Below are positions 25,871 to 35,076 of a DNA stretch of 64,000 nt, piece after piece. Each line of letters opens with the position of its first letter. Position 1 is the first letter of the stretch. The notes under the pieces are model-generated. The model had not been told where the DNA came from. It saw only the letters and a list, made by a program, of their open reading frames with translations, and ran no database searches. Origin of the DNA: Stenotrophomonas sp. ATCM1_4 (lineage in GTDB: Bacteria > Pseudomonadota > Gammaproteobacteria > Xanthomonadales > Xanthomonadaceae); NCBI RefSeq assembly GCF_004348115.1, contig NZ_QPFB01000001.1, positions 2,528,773 to 2,592,772 on the forward strand, in the 5' to 3' direction. Position numbers and translations under genes: made by a program.

Positions 25871-26749
25871 ATGACCCGGTCTTACGATGACCTGTACTGG
25901 AACAGCAGCGACGGTCTGCGCCTGCATGCACGTGACCACCAACCGGCCGCGGGGACATCCCCCCGCGGCACGGTGGTGTGCATTCCCGGGCTGACCCGCA
26001 ACGGCGCCGACTTCGACGCGCTGGCCACGACGCTGTCCGCGCGCGGCTGGCGCGTGCTGGCAGTTGATCTGCGCGGCCGCGCGGGCTCGGCGCGCGCACC
26101 CGACCCGTCCAGCTACAACCCCCGCACCTACGCCGATGATCTGGTCGCGCTGCTGCGCGCGCAGGGCATCGACAGGAGCGTGTTCATCGGCACTTCGCTG
26201 GGCGTGCTGGTCACCATCACCCTGGCCACGCGCGCCCCCGGGCTGATCGCCGCCGCCGTGCTCAACGATGCCGGGCCGAAGGTGCCACGCCAGGCGCTGG
26301 CACGGATCGGCAAGTACGCCGGCAAGCACCTGCCGCCGATGGACCTGGCGCAGGCCGCCGCCTACGCCGAGTCGATCGGCAAGGCATCGTTCCCGCGCTT
26401 CGGCGCCGACGACTGGCGGGACATGGCCACGCGCATGTTCCGCCAGCGCGACGACGGGCTGCTGGAACTCGACTACGACCCGGCCGTCATCCGCACCACC
26501 CGGCCCTGGGTGTTGTGGTTGCTGCGGCCGCTGCTGTGGCGCGCGGTCCGCACGCTCACCGGCCAGGCACCGACCCTGATCGTGCGTGGCGCGCTTTCGG
26601 ACATCCTTCCGCCCGACGTGGCACGGCAGATGGCCGCCACCTCGGCGAACGCCCGCTTGGTCGAAGTGCCCGAGGTCGGTCACGCCCCGACCCTGTCCGA
26701 GCCGGAAGCGCGCCAGGCCATCCTGGCCTTGCTGGAGCGCGTGGCATGA
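25871..26749 (+). CDS. Alpha/beta hydrolase
   Basis: A 292-residue cytoplasmic hydrolase, no signal peptide. The nucleophile elbow is GTSLG with Ser109; the acid is likely the Asp of GALSDIL and the base the His of VGHAPTL, completing a Ser-Asp-His triad. It begins 10 bases after the receptor and overlaps the MaoC gene by 4 bases (ATGA), so all three are one operon. In this setting it could cleave ester oligomers or an acyl-ester intermediate inside the cell, but sequence alone does not fix the substrate. Confidence 0.87.
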   Translation: MTRSYDDLYWNSSDGLRLHARDHQPAAGTSPRGTVVCIPGLTRNGADFDALATTLSARGWRVLAVDLRGRAGSARAPDPSSYNPRTYADDLVALLRAQGIDRSVFIGTSLGVLVTITLATRAPGLIAAAVLNDAGPKVPRQALARIGKYAGKHLPPMDLAQAAAYAESIGKASFPRFGADDWRDMATRMFRQRDDGLLELDYDPAVIRTTRPWVLWLLRPLLWRAVRTLTGQAPTLIVRGALSDILPPDVARQMAATSANARLVEVPEVGHAPTLSEPEARQAILALLERVA

Positions 26750-27225
26750 GCACCATCGACGACCACCTGCCGCCGGCAGTGGCGGCACTGCAGCGTTGGG
26801 CCGAAGCCGAGCGGTTGGGGACGGGCGTGCAGGTGGGGCAATCCCGCATCGACGCGTTCGCCGATGCCACCGGCGACCACAACTGGATCCATGTCGATCC
26901 GGCACGGGCGCAGGCCGAGCTGCCCGGCGGGCAGACCATCGCCCATGGTTTCCTGCTGCTCTCGCTCACCGTCCAGGACGACGTGGCCGCGCTGGCCGCG
27001 CTCCCCGGCATCACCCGGGTGCTCAACTACGGCTTGAACAAAGTACGCTTCCTGGCCCCGGTGCCCAGCGGCGCGGACGTGCGCGTGCGTTCGCGGCTGC
27101 TGTCGCTGCAATGCCGCCAGCCCGGGCAATGGCTGCTCACCCAGCACAAGACGGTGGAACTGCAACCGACCGGCGACGTGGCGCTGGTGGCCGAACAGCT
27201 CGCCCTGGTCCTCATCGACCCCTAG
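26746..27225 (+). CDS. MaoC-like (R)-specific enoyl-CoA hydratase
   Basis: A 159-residue hot-dog-fold protein. The hydratase signature is clear: Asp44 and His49 in ATGDHNWIHVD, followed by IAHGFLLLSL. Members interconvert (R)-3-hydroxyacyl-CoA and trans-2-enoyl-CoA, which would turn (R)-3-hydroxybutyryl-CoA into crotonyl-CoA here. Some MaoC-like proteins instead belong to the NodN group of unknown role. It overlaps the preceding hydrolase by ATGA. Confidence 0.85.
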   Translation: MSTIDDHLPPAVAALQRWAEAERLGTGVQVGQSRIDAFADATGDHNWIHVDPARAQAELPGGQTIAHGFLLLSLTVQDDVAALAALPGITRVLNYGLNKVRFLAPVPSGADVRVRSRLLSLQCRQPGQWLLTQHKTVELQPTGDVALVAEQLALVLIDP

Positions 27226-27306
27226 CCCGCCACGCCCTCGCCGCGGCCGCGCCACCGTGCCGACCGGCACCTGCCGGGTGGCCGGCCGGGTCCCTACACT
27301 GGAGCG

Positions 27307-30300
27307 ATGTTGACGCCCTCCATCGTCCTGTTGGCCTGCCTTGCCTGGACCGTGCTGCTGTTCGGCGTCGCGCTGTGGGGCGAACGCCAGGGCCATCGCC
27401 TAGCACGTGCCTGGCCGGTGATCTATGCGCTGTCGCTGGCCGTGCACTGCACCGCCTGGACCTATTACGGCGCCGCCTCGCAGGGTGCGCAATGGGGCTT
27501 CGCGATCCCGCCGACGCTGATCGGCATGGCGTTGATCTTCGCCTTCGGCATGCCGTTCCTGGCGCGGCTGGGCCGGCTGGCCAAGCAGCACAACAGCGCC
27601 ACCATCGCCGACCTGGTGGTGGCGCGGCTGCGCACCGACCAGGGACTGGGCATGACCATCACCCTGGTCGCGCTGATCGGCATCATTCCCTACATCGCCT
27701 TGCAGCTGAAGGCGATCAGCCAGGGCCTGGGCGCACTGCTCGGCGACCAGTTGGCCAGCGGCGGCGCGCCGCCGGACGTGTCGTTCTGGTTCGCGCTGAC
27801 GATGGCGGCGTTCACCCTGCTGTTCGGCGCGCGCAAGGCGTCGGCCACCGAGCACAACCGCGGCATCGTGGTGGCGCTGGGGCTGGAGTCGCTGCTCAAG
27901 CTGGCCGCACTGCTGGCCATCGGCTTGTATGCGGCCCTGTCAGTACAGGCCGACAGCCCCTTGCTCGCACGCATGACGCAGCTGCCGCCGCCCGCAGTGG
28001 TCCCGGACTTCCTCACCATGGTCGCGCTCGGCGCGATGGCGGCCTTCACCCTGCCCCATCAGTTCCACGTCGGCGTGGTCGAGCTGCGCCAGACCTCCGA
28101 CCTTAAGACCGCGCGTTGGCTGTTCCCGCTCTACCTGCTGCTGATCGGACTGCCGTCGGTGCCGATGGCGCTGTCCGGCGCGGCCCAGCTCGGGCAATCG
28201 GTATCGCCGGACGTCTACGTGCTGATGCTGCCGCAGGCCGCAGGCCACCATCTCCTGGCCCTGCTCGCCTACCTGGGCAGCCTGAGCGCGGCCACCGGCA
28301 TGATGATCCTGTCCGGCCTGACCCTGTCGATCATGCTCGGCAACCACGGCTTCGGCTCGCGCCTGCTCGGCGGCGTGCATGGCGACACCGGCGCCGACCT
28401 GCGCCCGCGCGTGATCGCGTTCCGGCGCGCCGGCATCCTGGCCGTGTTCCTGATGTCCTGGCTGTACAGCCGGGCGATGAGCGACACCGAAGCGCTCAGT
28501 GATTTCGGCCTGATGTCCTTCACCGCGCTGGCGCAGCTGGCACCGGCGGTGCTGCTGGCGGTGTACCGCCCGCGCACGCCCTCGCCGGCCATCATCGCCG
28601 GCATCGTGACCGGCTCGCTGGTATGGCTATGGCTGGTGCTGCTGCCGATGATCGTCTCGCCGCCGGCCGCCTCGGCAGGGCTGCACTGGGTCGTGTTCTT
28701 CCCGCTGCGCGTGCAGCCGGGCCACATCGCGATCAGCATGGGCGTCAGCCTGCTGGTCAACCTGATCACCGTCGCGGTGATGGCGCGCGCGGTGCGCCCG
28801 TCGTTGCCGCAGCAACGCGAAGGCGTGGCCGCCGCCTCCATGCGCAAGACCGCCGGGCGCTTCCTCGGCCAGGAACGCACGCGGCAGCTGATGGCCGGGC
28901 ATGCCGGGCAGATGCTGGACGACCAGCGCGTCACCGCCATCGAGCGCGAGCTCACCGCCGTGGTCGGCGCCGGGATGGCGCGGCTGCTGGTCGAGGCCGC
29001 GCGCGATGGCGGCGCCGCGCCACTGGAGGCGGTCACCCGCGCGGTCGGCGAAGCCACCCAGGTACTGCGCTTCAACCAGCGCCTGCTCGAAGCCGCGCTG
29101 GAGAACATGAGCCAGGGCATCAGCGTGGTCGACGCGCAGCTGCAGCTGGTGGCCTGGAACAGCCGCTATGCCGCGTTGTTCAAGTTCCCGCCCGAGCTGC
29201 TGCAGGTGGGCCAGCCGGTCGCCCATCTCACCGAGTGGGCAATGGGACAGCTGAAGATCGGCCAGGGCGGCGCCGATACCCCGGCCAAGGCGCTGAACCG
29301 GCGCGTGGCGCATATGCGGCGCGGCACACCGCACCTGTCCGAGCGCATTTTCCCCGATGACACCATCGTCGAGATCCGCGGCAACCCGATGCCCGGCGGC
29401 GGCTACGTCGCCACCTTCACCGACGTCACCGCGTTCCGCCGCGCCGAGGATGCGCTCAAGCGCAGCAACGAGACCCTGGAGCGCCGCGTGCAGGACCGCA
29501 CCGCGCGCCTGGAGCAGGCCGTACACGAGGCCGAGCGCGCCAACGTGGCCAAGACGCGCTTCCTGACCGCGGTCGGCCACGACCTGATCCAGCCGCTGCA
29601 TGCCGCCCAACTGCTGACCGACGCCATGTCGCAGCACCTGGAGTCCGAATTCCTGGACAGCTTCCTGCGCCAGATCCGCGGCGCGCTGGACTCCACCGAC
29701 GACCTGCTCTCCGGGCTGCTCGACATCTCGCGGCTGGAAGCCGGTGGGCTGGTCGCCGACCCGCGCCCGTTCGCGCTGTCCAACGTGCTCGACCCGCTCG
29801 CACAGGAATTCTCGGTGCTGGCCGCCGCACGCGGCCTGCAGTTCCGCTACGTGCCCAGCCGCGCCTGGGTGCACAGCGACCCGCTGCTGCTGCGCCGCGT
29901 GCTGCAGAACTTCCTGGCCAACGCCATCCGTTACACGCGCAGCGGCGGCGTGCTGCTCGGTGTCCGCCGGCGCGGCGAGGCGCTGGTGGTCGGCGTGCAC
30001 GACAGCGGCCCGGGCATCGCCGCCGACCAGCAGGGCGTGGTGTTCGAGGAGTTCCAGCGCGGCGACCGCAGCAACGGGCAGGGATTGGGCCTGGGCCTGA
30101 CCATCGCGCAACGCATCGCCGCCCTGCTGCATGCGCCGTTGTCGCTGCACAGCGCGCTCGGCCGCGGCTCGGCCTTCGCCATCACGGTGCCGCGTGCCTA
30201 CCCGGCGCGTGCGCCGCGCAACGACGCGCCCGCGGCCACCAGCACCATCAAGGGCACCCGCGTGCTGGTGGTGGACAACGACCCCGATGCGCTGGCGGCG

Positions 30301-30648
30301 ATGCGGCAGATGCTGCTGGCCTGGGGCTGCGAGGTCACCGCGCTGGCCGATAGCACCAACGCGGGCACCGCGGCGCGCGAAGCCGGGCTGTGGCTGTTCG
30401 ACTACCACCTCGATGACGGCGACACCGGCATTGCCCTGTACGCGCGTCTGGCCGCTGTGCACGGCCCGCGCCCGACCGTGATCCTCAGCGCGGACACCGG
30501 CAGTGACACCCGCGAGGCCGTGCGTGAGGCTGGCTTGTCACTGTTGAACAAGCCTTTCAAGCCGCTGGCGCTGCGCTGGGCGATCAACCACCTGCTGGCC
30601 GCGCGTGCCACCGGCGAGGACGACGGCGCCACGGGGGGCCACGGCTGA
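27307..30648 (+). CDS. Hybrid sensor histidine kinase with sodium/solute-symporter-like sensor domain (CrbS/NahK type)
   Basis: An 1113-residue kinase. Residues about 1-510 form some 13 membrane helices of the sodium:solute symporter fold, then a linker, a PAS domain (MSQGISVVDAQLQLVAWNSR near 600), the phospho-acceptor His758 in GHDLIQP, ATPase boxes NFLANAIRYT, DSGPGI and GLGLGL, and a C-terminal receiver with acceptor Asp1032 and LNKPF. Such proteins (CrbS/MxtR) are known to control acetate and short-chain acid use through a LuxR-type regulator. A LuxR-type response regulator gene converges from 30660. ATG 27307 follows GGAG. Confidence 0.92.
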   Translation: MLTPSIVLLACLAWTVLLFGVALWGERQGHRLARAWPVIYALSLAVHCTAWTYYGAASQGAQWGFAIPPTLIGMALIFAFGMPFLARLGRLAKQHNSATIADLVVARLRTDQGLGMTITLVALIGIIPYIALQLKAISQGLGALLGDQLASGGAPPDVSFWFALTMAAFTLLFGARKASATEHNRGIVVALGLESLLKLAALLAIGLYAALSVQADSPLLARMTQLPPPAVVPDFLTMVALGAMAAFTLPHQFHVGVVELRQTSDLKTARWLFPLYLLLIGLPSVPMALSGAAQLGQSVSPDVYVLMLPQAAGHHLLALLAYLGSLSAATGMMILSGLTLSIMLGNHGFGSRLLGGVHGDTGADLRPRVIAFRRAGILAVFLMSWLYSRAMSDTEALSDFGLMSFTALAQLAPAVLLAVYRPRTPSPAIIAGIVTGSLVWLWLVLLPMIVSPPAASAGLHWVVFFPLRVQPGHIAISMGVSLLVNLITVAVMARAVRPSLPQQREGVAAASMRKTAGRFLGQERTRQLMAGHAGQMLDDQRVTAIERELTAVVGAGMARLLVEAARDGGAAPLEAVTRAVGEATQVLRFNQRLLEAALENMSQGISVVDAQLQLVAWNSRYAALFKFPPELLQVGQPVAHLTEWAMGQLKIGQGGADTPAKALNRRVAHMRRGTPHLSERIFPDDTIVEIRGNPMPGGGYVATFTDVTAFRRAEDALKRSNETLERRVQDRTARLEQAVHEAERANVAKTRFLTAVGHDLIQPLHAAQLLTDAMSQHLESEFLDSFLRQIRGALDSTDDLLSGLLDISRLEAGGLVADPRPFALSNVLDPLAQEFSVLAAARGLQFRYVPSRAWVHSDPLLLRRVLQNFLANAIRYTRSGGVLLGVRRRGEALVVGVHDSGPGIAADQQGVVFEEFQRGDRSNGQGLGLGLTIAQRIAALLHAPLSLHSALGRGSAFAITVPRAYPARAPRNDAPAATSTIKGTRVLVVDNDPDALAAMRQMLLAWGCEVTALADSTNAGTAAREAGLWLFDYHLDDGDTGIALYARLAAVHGPRPTVILSADTGSDTREAVREAGLSLLNKPFKPLALRWAINHLLAARATGEDDGATGGHG

Positions 30649-30659
30649 CCGGTGCCGGC

Positions 30660-31361
30660 TCAGGCCTCTTCGGCGGCCTCGCGCTGCACCCGCGCGTCCG
30701 CGCCCTCGATCTGCCGCGAGGGATCGGCCAGGCCGAGCTCATGCAGGACGCGGATCGCCTGCGCACGGTTGCGCACGCCCAGCCGGCCCATGATGCGCGT
30801 CATGTGTGCCTTCACCGTGCGCAGCTGCACCCCCAGGCGGTCGGCGATCTGCTTGTTGAGCAGGCCTTCGGCGACCAGGCTCAACACCCGGTACTGGTGC
30901 GCCGACAGGCTGGACAGCCGCGCGGCCAGGTCGGCATCCCGGCTGAACGGCGCCACCCGCGCGACGGTATCGCGCAGCATCGCCGGTATCCAGCGCTCGC
31001 CTTCGAGCACGGTCAGCAGCGCCTGCTGCAGGTCCGCCAGCCCCGAACTCTTGGGCAGGTAACCGGCCGCCCCCAGGTCGATGGCACGCCGGATCACATG
31101 CGGTTCCTCGTTGGCCGAGACGATGATGATCGCCAGCCCCGGCTGCAGCGCGCGGATCGTCGCCAGCCCGGCCAGGCCGTGGTTGCCCGGCATGTGCAGG
31201 TCGAGCAGCATCAGGTCGATAGACTGGCCCTCGATGGCCTCCAGTACCCCGTCCAGTGAATCGGCTTCACTGATCTGCAGGTCGACCACCGCTTCATCGG
31301 CCGCGCGATGCAGCGCGGCTCTGAACAGGGGGTGGTCATCGGCGATGAGCAGGGTTGGCAT
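30660..31361 (-). CDS. LuxR/NarL-family response regulator (CrbR-like)
   Basis: A 233-residue regulator: receiver domain with acidic pair Asp8/Asp9, phospho-acceptor Asp54 in LLDLHMPG and the lysine in PKSSG, followed by a LuxR helix-turn-helix (LSAHQYRVLSLVAEGLLNKQ then RTVKAHMTRIMGRLGV). It ends 11 bases from the convergent hybrid kinase, its probable partner. Its own promoter region is shared with the divergent 3-hydroxybutyrate-oligomer hydrolase and holds a CCTAGG palindrome, so self-regulation and control of the hydrolase are plausible. Confidence 0.93.
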   Translation of the reverse strand: MPTLLIADDHPLFRAALHRAADEAVVDLQISEADSLDGVLEAIEGQSIDLMLLDLHMPGNHGLAGLATIRALQPGLAIIIVSANEEPHVIRRAIDLGAAGYLPKSSGLADLQQALLTVLEGERWIPAMLRDTVARVAPFSRDADLAARLSSLSAHQYRVLSLVAEGLLNKQIADRLGVQLRTVKAHMTRIMGRLGVRNRAQAIRVLHELGLADPSRQIEGADARVQREAAEEA

Positions 31362-31402
31362 CTCGGGCCGAGGTTAGCAAATCCCATTGCAGGTGAGCAC
31401 GG

Positions 31403-31414
31403 GGACCTAGGTAC
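31403..31414. promoter_or_regulatory. CCTAGG palindrome between regulator and oligomer hydrolase
   Basis: GGACCTAGGTAC holds the perfect 8-base core ACCTAGGT, the same core as 23565-23572. It is roughly midway in the 89-base divergent gap: about 40 bases from each start codon. Confidence 0.5.
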
Positions 31415-31450
31415 GCTGGTATCCCCGGACCGGATTGATAGTGTGGAGCG

Positions 31451-33289
31451 ATGAACATTCCCAGCCGTGCTTCCCTGCTTTGCGCCGTGCTGCCGATCCT
31501 GCATGGCTGCATCCCCGTCGCGAACGCCGCCACCGCCCCCACTGCCGCCCCGGTGTTCGAGCAATGGCGCGAGACATCCCATCGCGGCAGCGATGACCTG
31601 ATGACAGCCGGGCTCGGCCTTGAAGGCCTGCGCGCCAGCGCGCCGCCGGCATTCGCCAAGCCCACCGCGCCCACCGCAGAGCAAGCGCGGCGCCGTGCGA
31701 TCTGGAGCAGCTGGCGGGGCATCGCCGACCTGACCCCGGGTGGCGGCTTCGGTGAAATCTACGGCACGTTCCAGCCCGCACCGGGGCGCGAGTTCTCCGC
31801 CTACGGCCGCATCCCTGGTGCCCGCCAGCCGCACCGCGTGCTGGTGCAGATACCGGACAGCTTCGACCCCGCACGCCGCTGCCTGGTCGCGACGGCGTCT
31901 TCCGGTTCGCGCGGGATCTACGGCGCGATTTCCGTGGCCGGCAGTTGGGGACTGGCCCACGGTTGCGCGGTGGCCTATACGGACAAGGGCGCCGGCAGCG
32001 ATTACTACGATCTGGACGCAGGTATTGGCTTCCAGGCCGATGGCACCCCGGCTGCCGATGGCGCGTTGGCATTCGTCCCCGCGAAGGGAAGCGCTGCGCA
32101 TGGCGTCGCGTTCAAGCACGCACATTCGGGCGACAACCCGGAAGCCGACTGGGGCCTGCACCTCGTGCAGGCCGTGCAGTTCGGATTGCAGGCGCTGGAC
32201 CGTGCCTATCCGCAGTCGGCACCCTTCACCCCGGCCAACACACGCACGTTGGGTGTCGGGGTATCCAACGGCGGCGGCGCGGTATTGCGCGCCGCCGAAA
32301 TTGAAGGCGATTGGTTTGATGCGATGGTGGCCGGTGAGCCCAACGTATCGGTCGCAGGCGCCCCTCCGCTCTACGATTTCGTGACCCAGGCCGCGCTGCT
32401 GATGCCTTGCGCATTGCTGGCCATCGATGACCTGCCGCAGCCACCCGCGCAGGCCCAGACACGACCGGCCGGAATCCAGCGCTGCGCGGTGCTGGCATCC
32501 ATTGGACAGGTGCAAGGCGCGGACACAGAGGCCCAGGCGCGATCGGCATGGCAGCAGTTGGCGAACGCAGGCCTGAGTGAACCCGCCCTGCGCGCAGCCG
32601 CGTTCTCGACCGGATTTGATCTGTGGCAAGCGATCGCCGCCACCTATGCGTCAGCCTATGGTGGCTATGCCGCAGGCAATCACCCCTGCGGGTACACCTT
32701 CGCCGCCGCCGGCCCGGATGGCAGGCCCGGCATCGCGACACCCGAGGTCCGTGCAGCCTGGTGGAGCGATGCCAGCGGCATCCCGCCAGGCAATGGTGTG
32801 ACGCTGCTCTACGACGATCACGCGCTGCCCGCAGCGGATCCCCTGCCTGGCCTGTCCTGCCTGCGCTCGCTCTGGACCCACGATGGTGCAGGTGCCGAGC
32901 GCGTGCGCGCCGGCATTGCCCGTGCAGCCGCCAATCCGCCCCGCCCGGGCCTGCCGATCGTCGTCATCCATGGCATCGACGACGGACTGGTGCCGATCAG
33001 CCTGACCAGCGACCGCTACGTGCCGCAGGCGCGTGCGGCGGGCGCACGGATCGCCTATTGGCGGGTAGCCAACGCGCAGCATTTCGACTCGCTGCTGGCG
33101 TTCCCGGATTACCGCAAGCGCTATGTGCCGCTGCTGCCCTACCTGTTCGCGGCCATGGACCAGGTCTGGAACCACCTCGAAGACCCGGCGCAGCCCCTGC
33201 CCCAGGATGCACTGATCACCCCCACCCCGCGCGCGGAAGCACCGCTGCAGCCCGCACAGTTGTCGCTCCCGGCGGCCTCCCGTCGCTGA
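31451..33289 (+). CDS. D-(-)-3-hydroxybutyrate oligomer hydrolase
   Basis: A 612-residue exported enzyme of the 3HB-oligomer hydrolase family, which cuts soluble 3-hydroxybutyrate oligomers to monomer. Family stretches are visible: RGSDDLMTAGLG near 40, YGRIPGA, VAYTDKGAG, GVAFKHAHS...NPEADWG, and the nucleophile Ser272 in GVSNGGGA. The N terminus is a signal peptide; LHGC at about 17-20 resembles a weak lipobox, so either a lipoprotein or a cleaved periplasmic form is possible. It is divergent from the response regulator. A paralogue lies at the right edge of the window. Confidence 0.9.
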   Translation: MNIPSRASLLCAVLPILHGCIPVANAATAPTAAPVFEQWRETSHRGSDDLMTAGLGLEGLRASAPPAFAKPTAPTAEQARRRAIWSSWRGIADLTPGGGFGEIYGTFQPAPGREFSAYGRIPGARQPHRVLVQIPDSFDPARRCLVATASSGSRGIYGAISVAGSWGLAHGCAVAYTDKGAGSDYYDLDAGIGFQADGTPAADGALAFVPAKGSAAHGVAFKHAHSGDNPEADWGLHLVQAVQFGLQALDRAYPQSAPFTPANTRTLGVGVSNGGGAVLRAAEIEGDWFDAMVAGEPNVSVAGAPPLYDFVTQAALLMPCALLAIDDLPQPPAQAQTRPAGIQRCAVLASIGQVQGADTEAQARSAWQQLANAGLSEPALRAAAFSTGFDLWQAIAATYASAYGGYAAGNHPCGYTFAAAGPDGRPGIATPEVRAAWWSDASGIPPGNGVTLLYDDHALPAADPLPGLSCLRSLWTHDGAGAERVRAGIARAAANPPRPGLPIVVIHGIDDGLVPISLTSDRYVPQARAAGARIAYWRVANAQHFDSLLAFPDYRKRYVPLLPYLFAAMDQVWNHLEDPAQPLPQDALITPTPRAEAPLQPAQLSLPAASRR

Positions 33290-33320
33290 CACCCCGTTGC
33301 CTTGCCCCCAGGAATCGCCG

Positions 33321-34979
33321 ATGCCCGCCACCACGCCGCCCGAATCCGGTCCCTACGCCTACCCGCTGTTGATCAAGCAACTGCTGCATACGCCGCTGGC
33401 AACCCGGCCCGGGCAGGAGATCGTCTACGGCGACGTGCGCCATGACTACCGCACGCTGCAGGCACGCATCGGCCAGCTCGCCGGCCTGCTGCAATCGCTG
33501 GGCGTGAAGCCCGGCGATACCGTCGCGGTGATGGACTGGGACAGCCACCGCTACCTGGAAAGCTACTTCGCGGTGCCGATGATGGGCGCGGTGCTGATGA
33601 TGGTGAACATCCGCCTGGCCCCGGAACAGATCGCCTACACGCTCAAGCACAGCGGGGCCAGCGTGATCCTGGCCAACCGCGAGTTCCTGCCGGTGCTGGA
33701 CGGCATCGCCGGGCAGTTGCCGGCGCTGCGCACGCGCATCCTGCTCGACGATGAAGGCGGCGCGTTGCCCGATGGCTTCGCCGCGGAGTACGAGGCCGGC
33801 CTGCGACAGGCCAGGCCGGTCACGCGCTTCCCGGATTTCGACGAGAACACCCGCGCCACCACGTTCTATACGACCGGCACCACCGGCCTGCCCAAGGGCG
33901 TCTACTTCAGCCATCGCCAGCTCGTGCTGCATTCGCTGGCGGCGATGGCCACGCTCGGCAGCGCGCACCAGCAGGGTCGCCTGCACCGCGACGACGTGTA
34001 CATGCCGATCACGCCGATGTTCCATGTCCACGCCTGGGGCCTGCCCTACGTGGCCACGCTGATGGGCATCAAGCAGGTCTATCCGGGCCGCTACCTGCCC
34101 GGGCGGCTGCTGGCGCTGATCGGCCGCGAGAAAGTGACCTTCTCGCACTGCGTGCCGACCATCCTGCACATGCTGCTGAACGACCCGGCCTCGGCGCAGA
34201 CCGACCTGCGCGGCTGGAAGGTCATCATCGGCGGCGCCGCACTGCCACGCGTGCTGGCCCAGCAGGCGCTGGCGCGCGGCATCGACATCTTCGGTGGCTA
34301 CGGCATGTCCGAGACCTGCCCGGTGCTCACCGTCGCCCAGCTCGACGGCGACGCACTGGCCGACGGCGAGGCCGATGTCGCGCTGCGCACCAAGGCCGGC
34401 ATCCCCATCCCGCTGGTGGACCTGCGCATCGTCGACGAGGACATGCACGAGGTCGCCCACGACGGCCAGGCCACCGGCGAAGTCGTGGTGCGCGCGCCAT
34501 GGCTGACCCAGGGTTACCTGCACGATCCCGCCGCGTCGGCCACCTTGTGGGCTGGCGGCTACCTGCACACCGGCGACATCGGCAACATCGACGCGGGCGG
34601 CTACCTGCGCGTGACCGATCGCATCAAGGACGTCATCAAGACGGGCGGTGAATGGATTTCCTCGCTCGCGCTGGAGGACATCATCGCCATGCACCCCGGG
34701 GTCTCCGAGGTCGCGGTGATCGGCGTCGCCGATCCCAAGTGGGGCGAGCGACCGCTGCCATTGGTGGTCACGCATGCCGGCCGCGACGTGACCGAGCAGG
34801 AGATCATCGCGCTGGTCACCGCGCGCAGCCAAGCCGGCGACATCTCCCGTTATGCCATCCCCGAGCGGGTGCGCTTCGTCGACACCATCGCGCGGACCAG
34901 CGTGGGCAAGATCAACAAGCGCCGACTGCGCGACCAGCATGACGCGCCGGCCGAACCCGGCGGCGCCGCATCCCCCTGA
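33321..34979 (+). CDS. Acyl-CoA synthetase (AMP-binding family)
   Basis: A 552-residue adenylate-forming ligase that activates an acid to acyl-AMP and then acyl-CoA. Motifs: P-loop YTTGTTGLPKG (183-193), GGYGMSET, the hinge region YLHTGDIG with RIKDVIKTGGEWIS, and the C-terminal Lys in VGKINKRRL. It begins 31 bases after the oligomer hydrolase, so it may activate the released 3-hydroxybutyrate, though the family mostly uses short to medium or long fatty acids. The start at 33321 is preceded by AGGAA. Confidence 0.9.
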   Translation: MPATTPPESGPYAYPLLIKQLLHTPLATRPGQEIVYGDVRHDYRTLQARIGQLAGLLQSLGVKPGDTVAVMDWDSHRYLESYFAVPMMGAVLMMVNIRLAPEQIAYTLKHSGASVILANREFLPVLDGIAGQLPALRTRILLDDEGGALPDGFAAEYEAGLRQARPVTRFPDFDENTRATTFYTTGTTGLPKGVYFSHRQLVLHSLAAMATLGSAHQQGRLHRDDVYMPITPMFHVHAWGLPYVATLMGIKQVYPGRYLPGRLLALIGREKVTFSHCVPTILHMLLNDPASAQTDLRGWKVIIGGAALPRVLAQQALARGIDIFGGYGMSETCPVLTVAQLDGDALADGEADVALRTKAGIPIPLVDLRIVDEDMHEVAHDGQATGEVVVRAPWLTQGYLHDPAASATLWAGGYLHTGDIGNIDAGGYLRVTDRIKDVIKTGGEWISSLALEDIIAMHPGVSEVAVIGVADPKWGERPLPLVVTHAGRDVTEQEIIALVTARSQAGDISRYAIPERVRFVDTIARTSVGKINKRRLRDQHDAPAEPGGAASP

Positions 34980-35027
34980 GGGAAACCGCGCCCTTCACCG
35001 CGGGACCGGACCTGTCCTCCCGCGGCA

Positions 35028-35057
35028 GTGCCAGCGGCGCGCGTGGGCCGCTGGCAC
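35028..35057. terminator. Bidirectional hairpin between convergent genes
   Basis: GTGCCAGCGGC / GCCGCTGGCAC is a perfect 11-bp stem with an 8-base loop, placed between the ends of the acyl-CoA synthetase and the amidohydrolase. Confidence 0.7.
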
Positions 35058-35076
35058 CTTGCCGGCAGACGCCGGC

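Noticed and set aside
28627-30462. 611-codon frame opposite the hybrid kinase
   Set aside because: No domains, and the kinase motifs on the plus strand are intact throughout.
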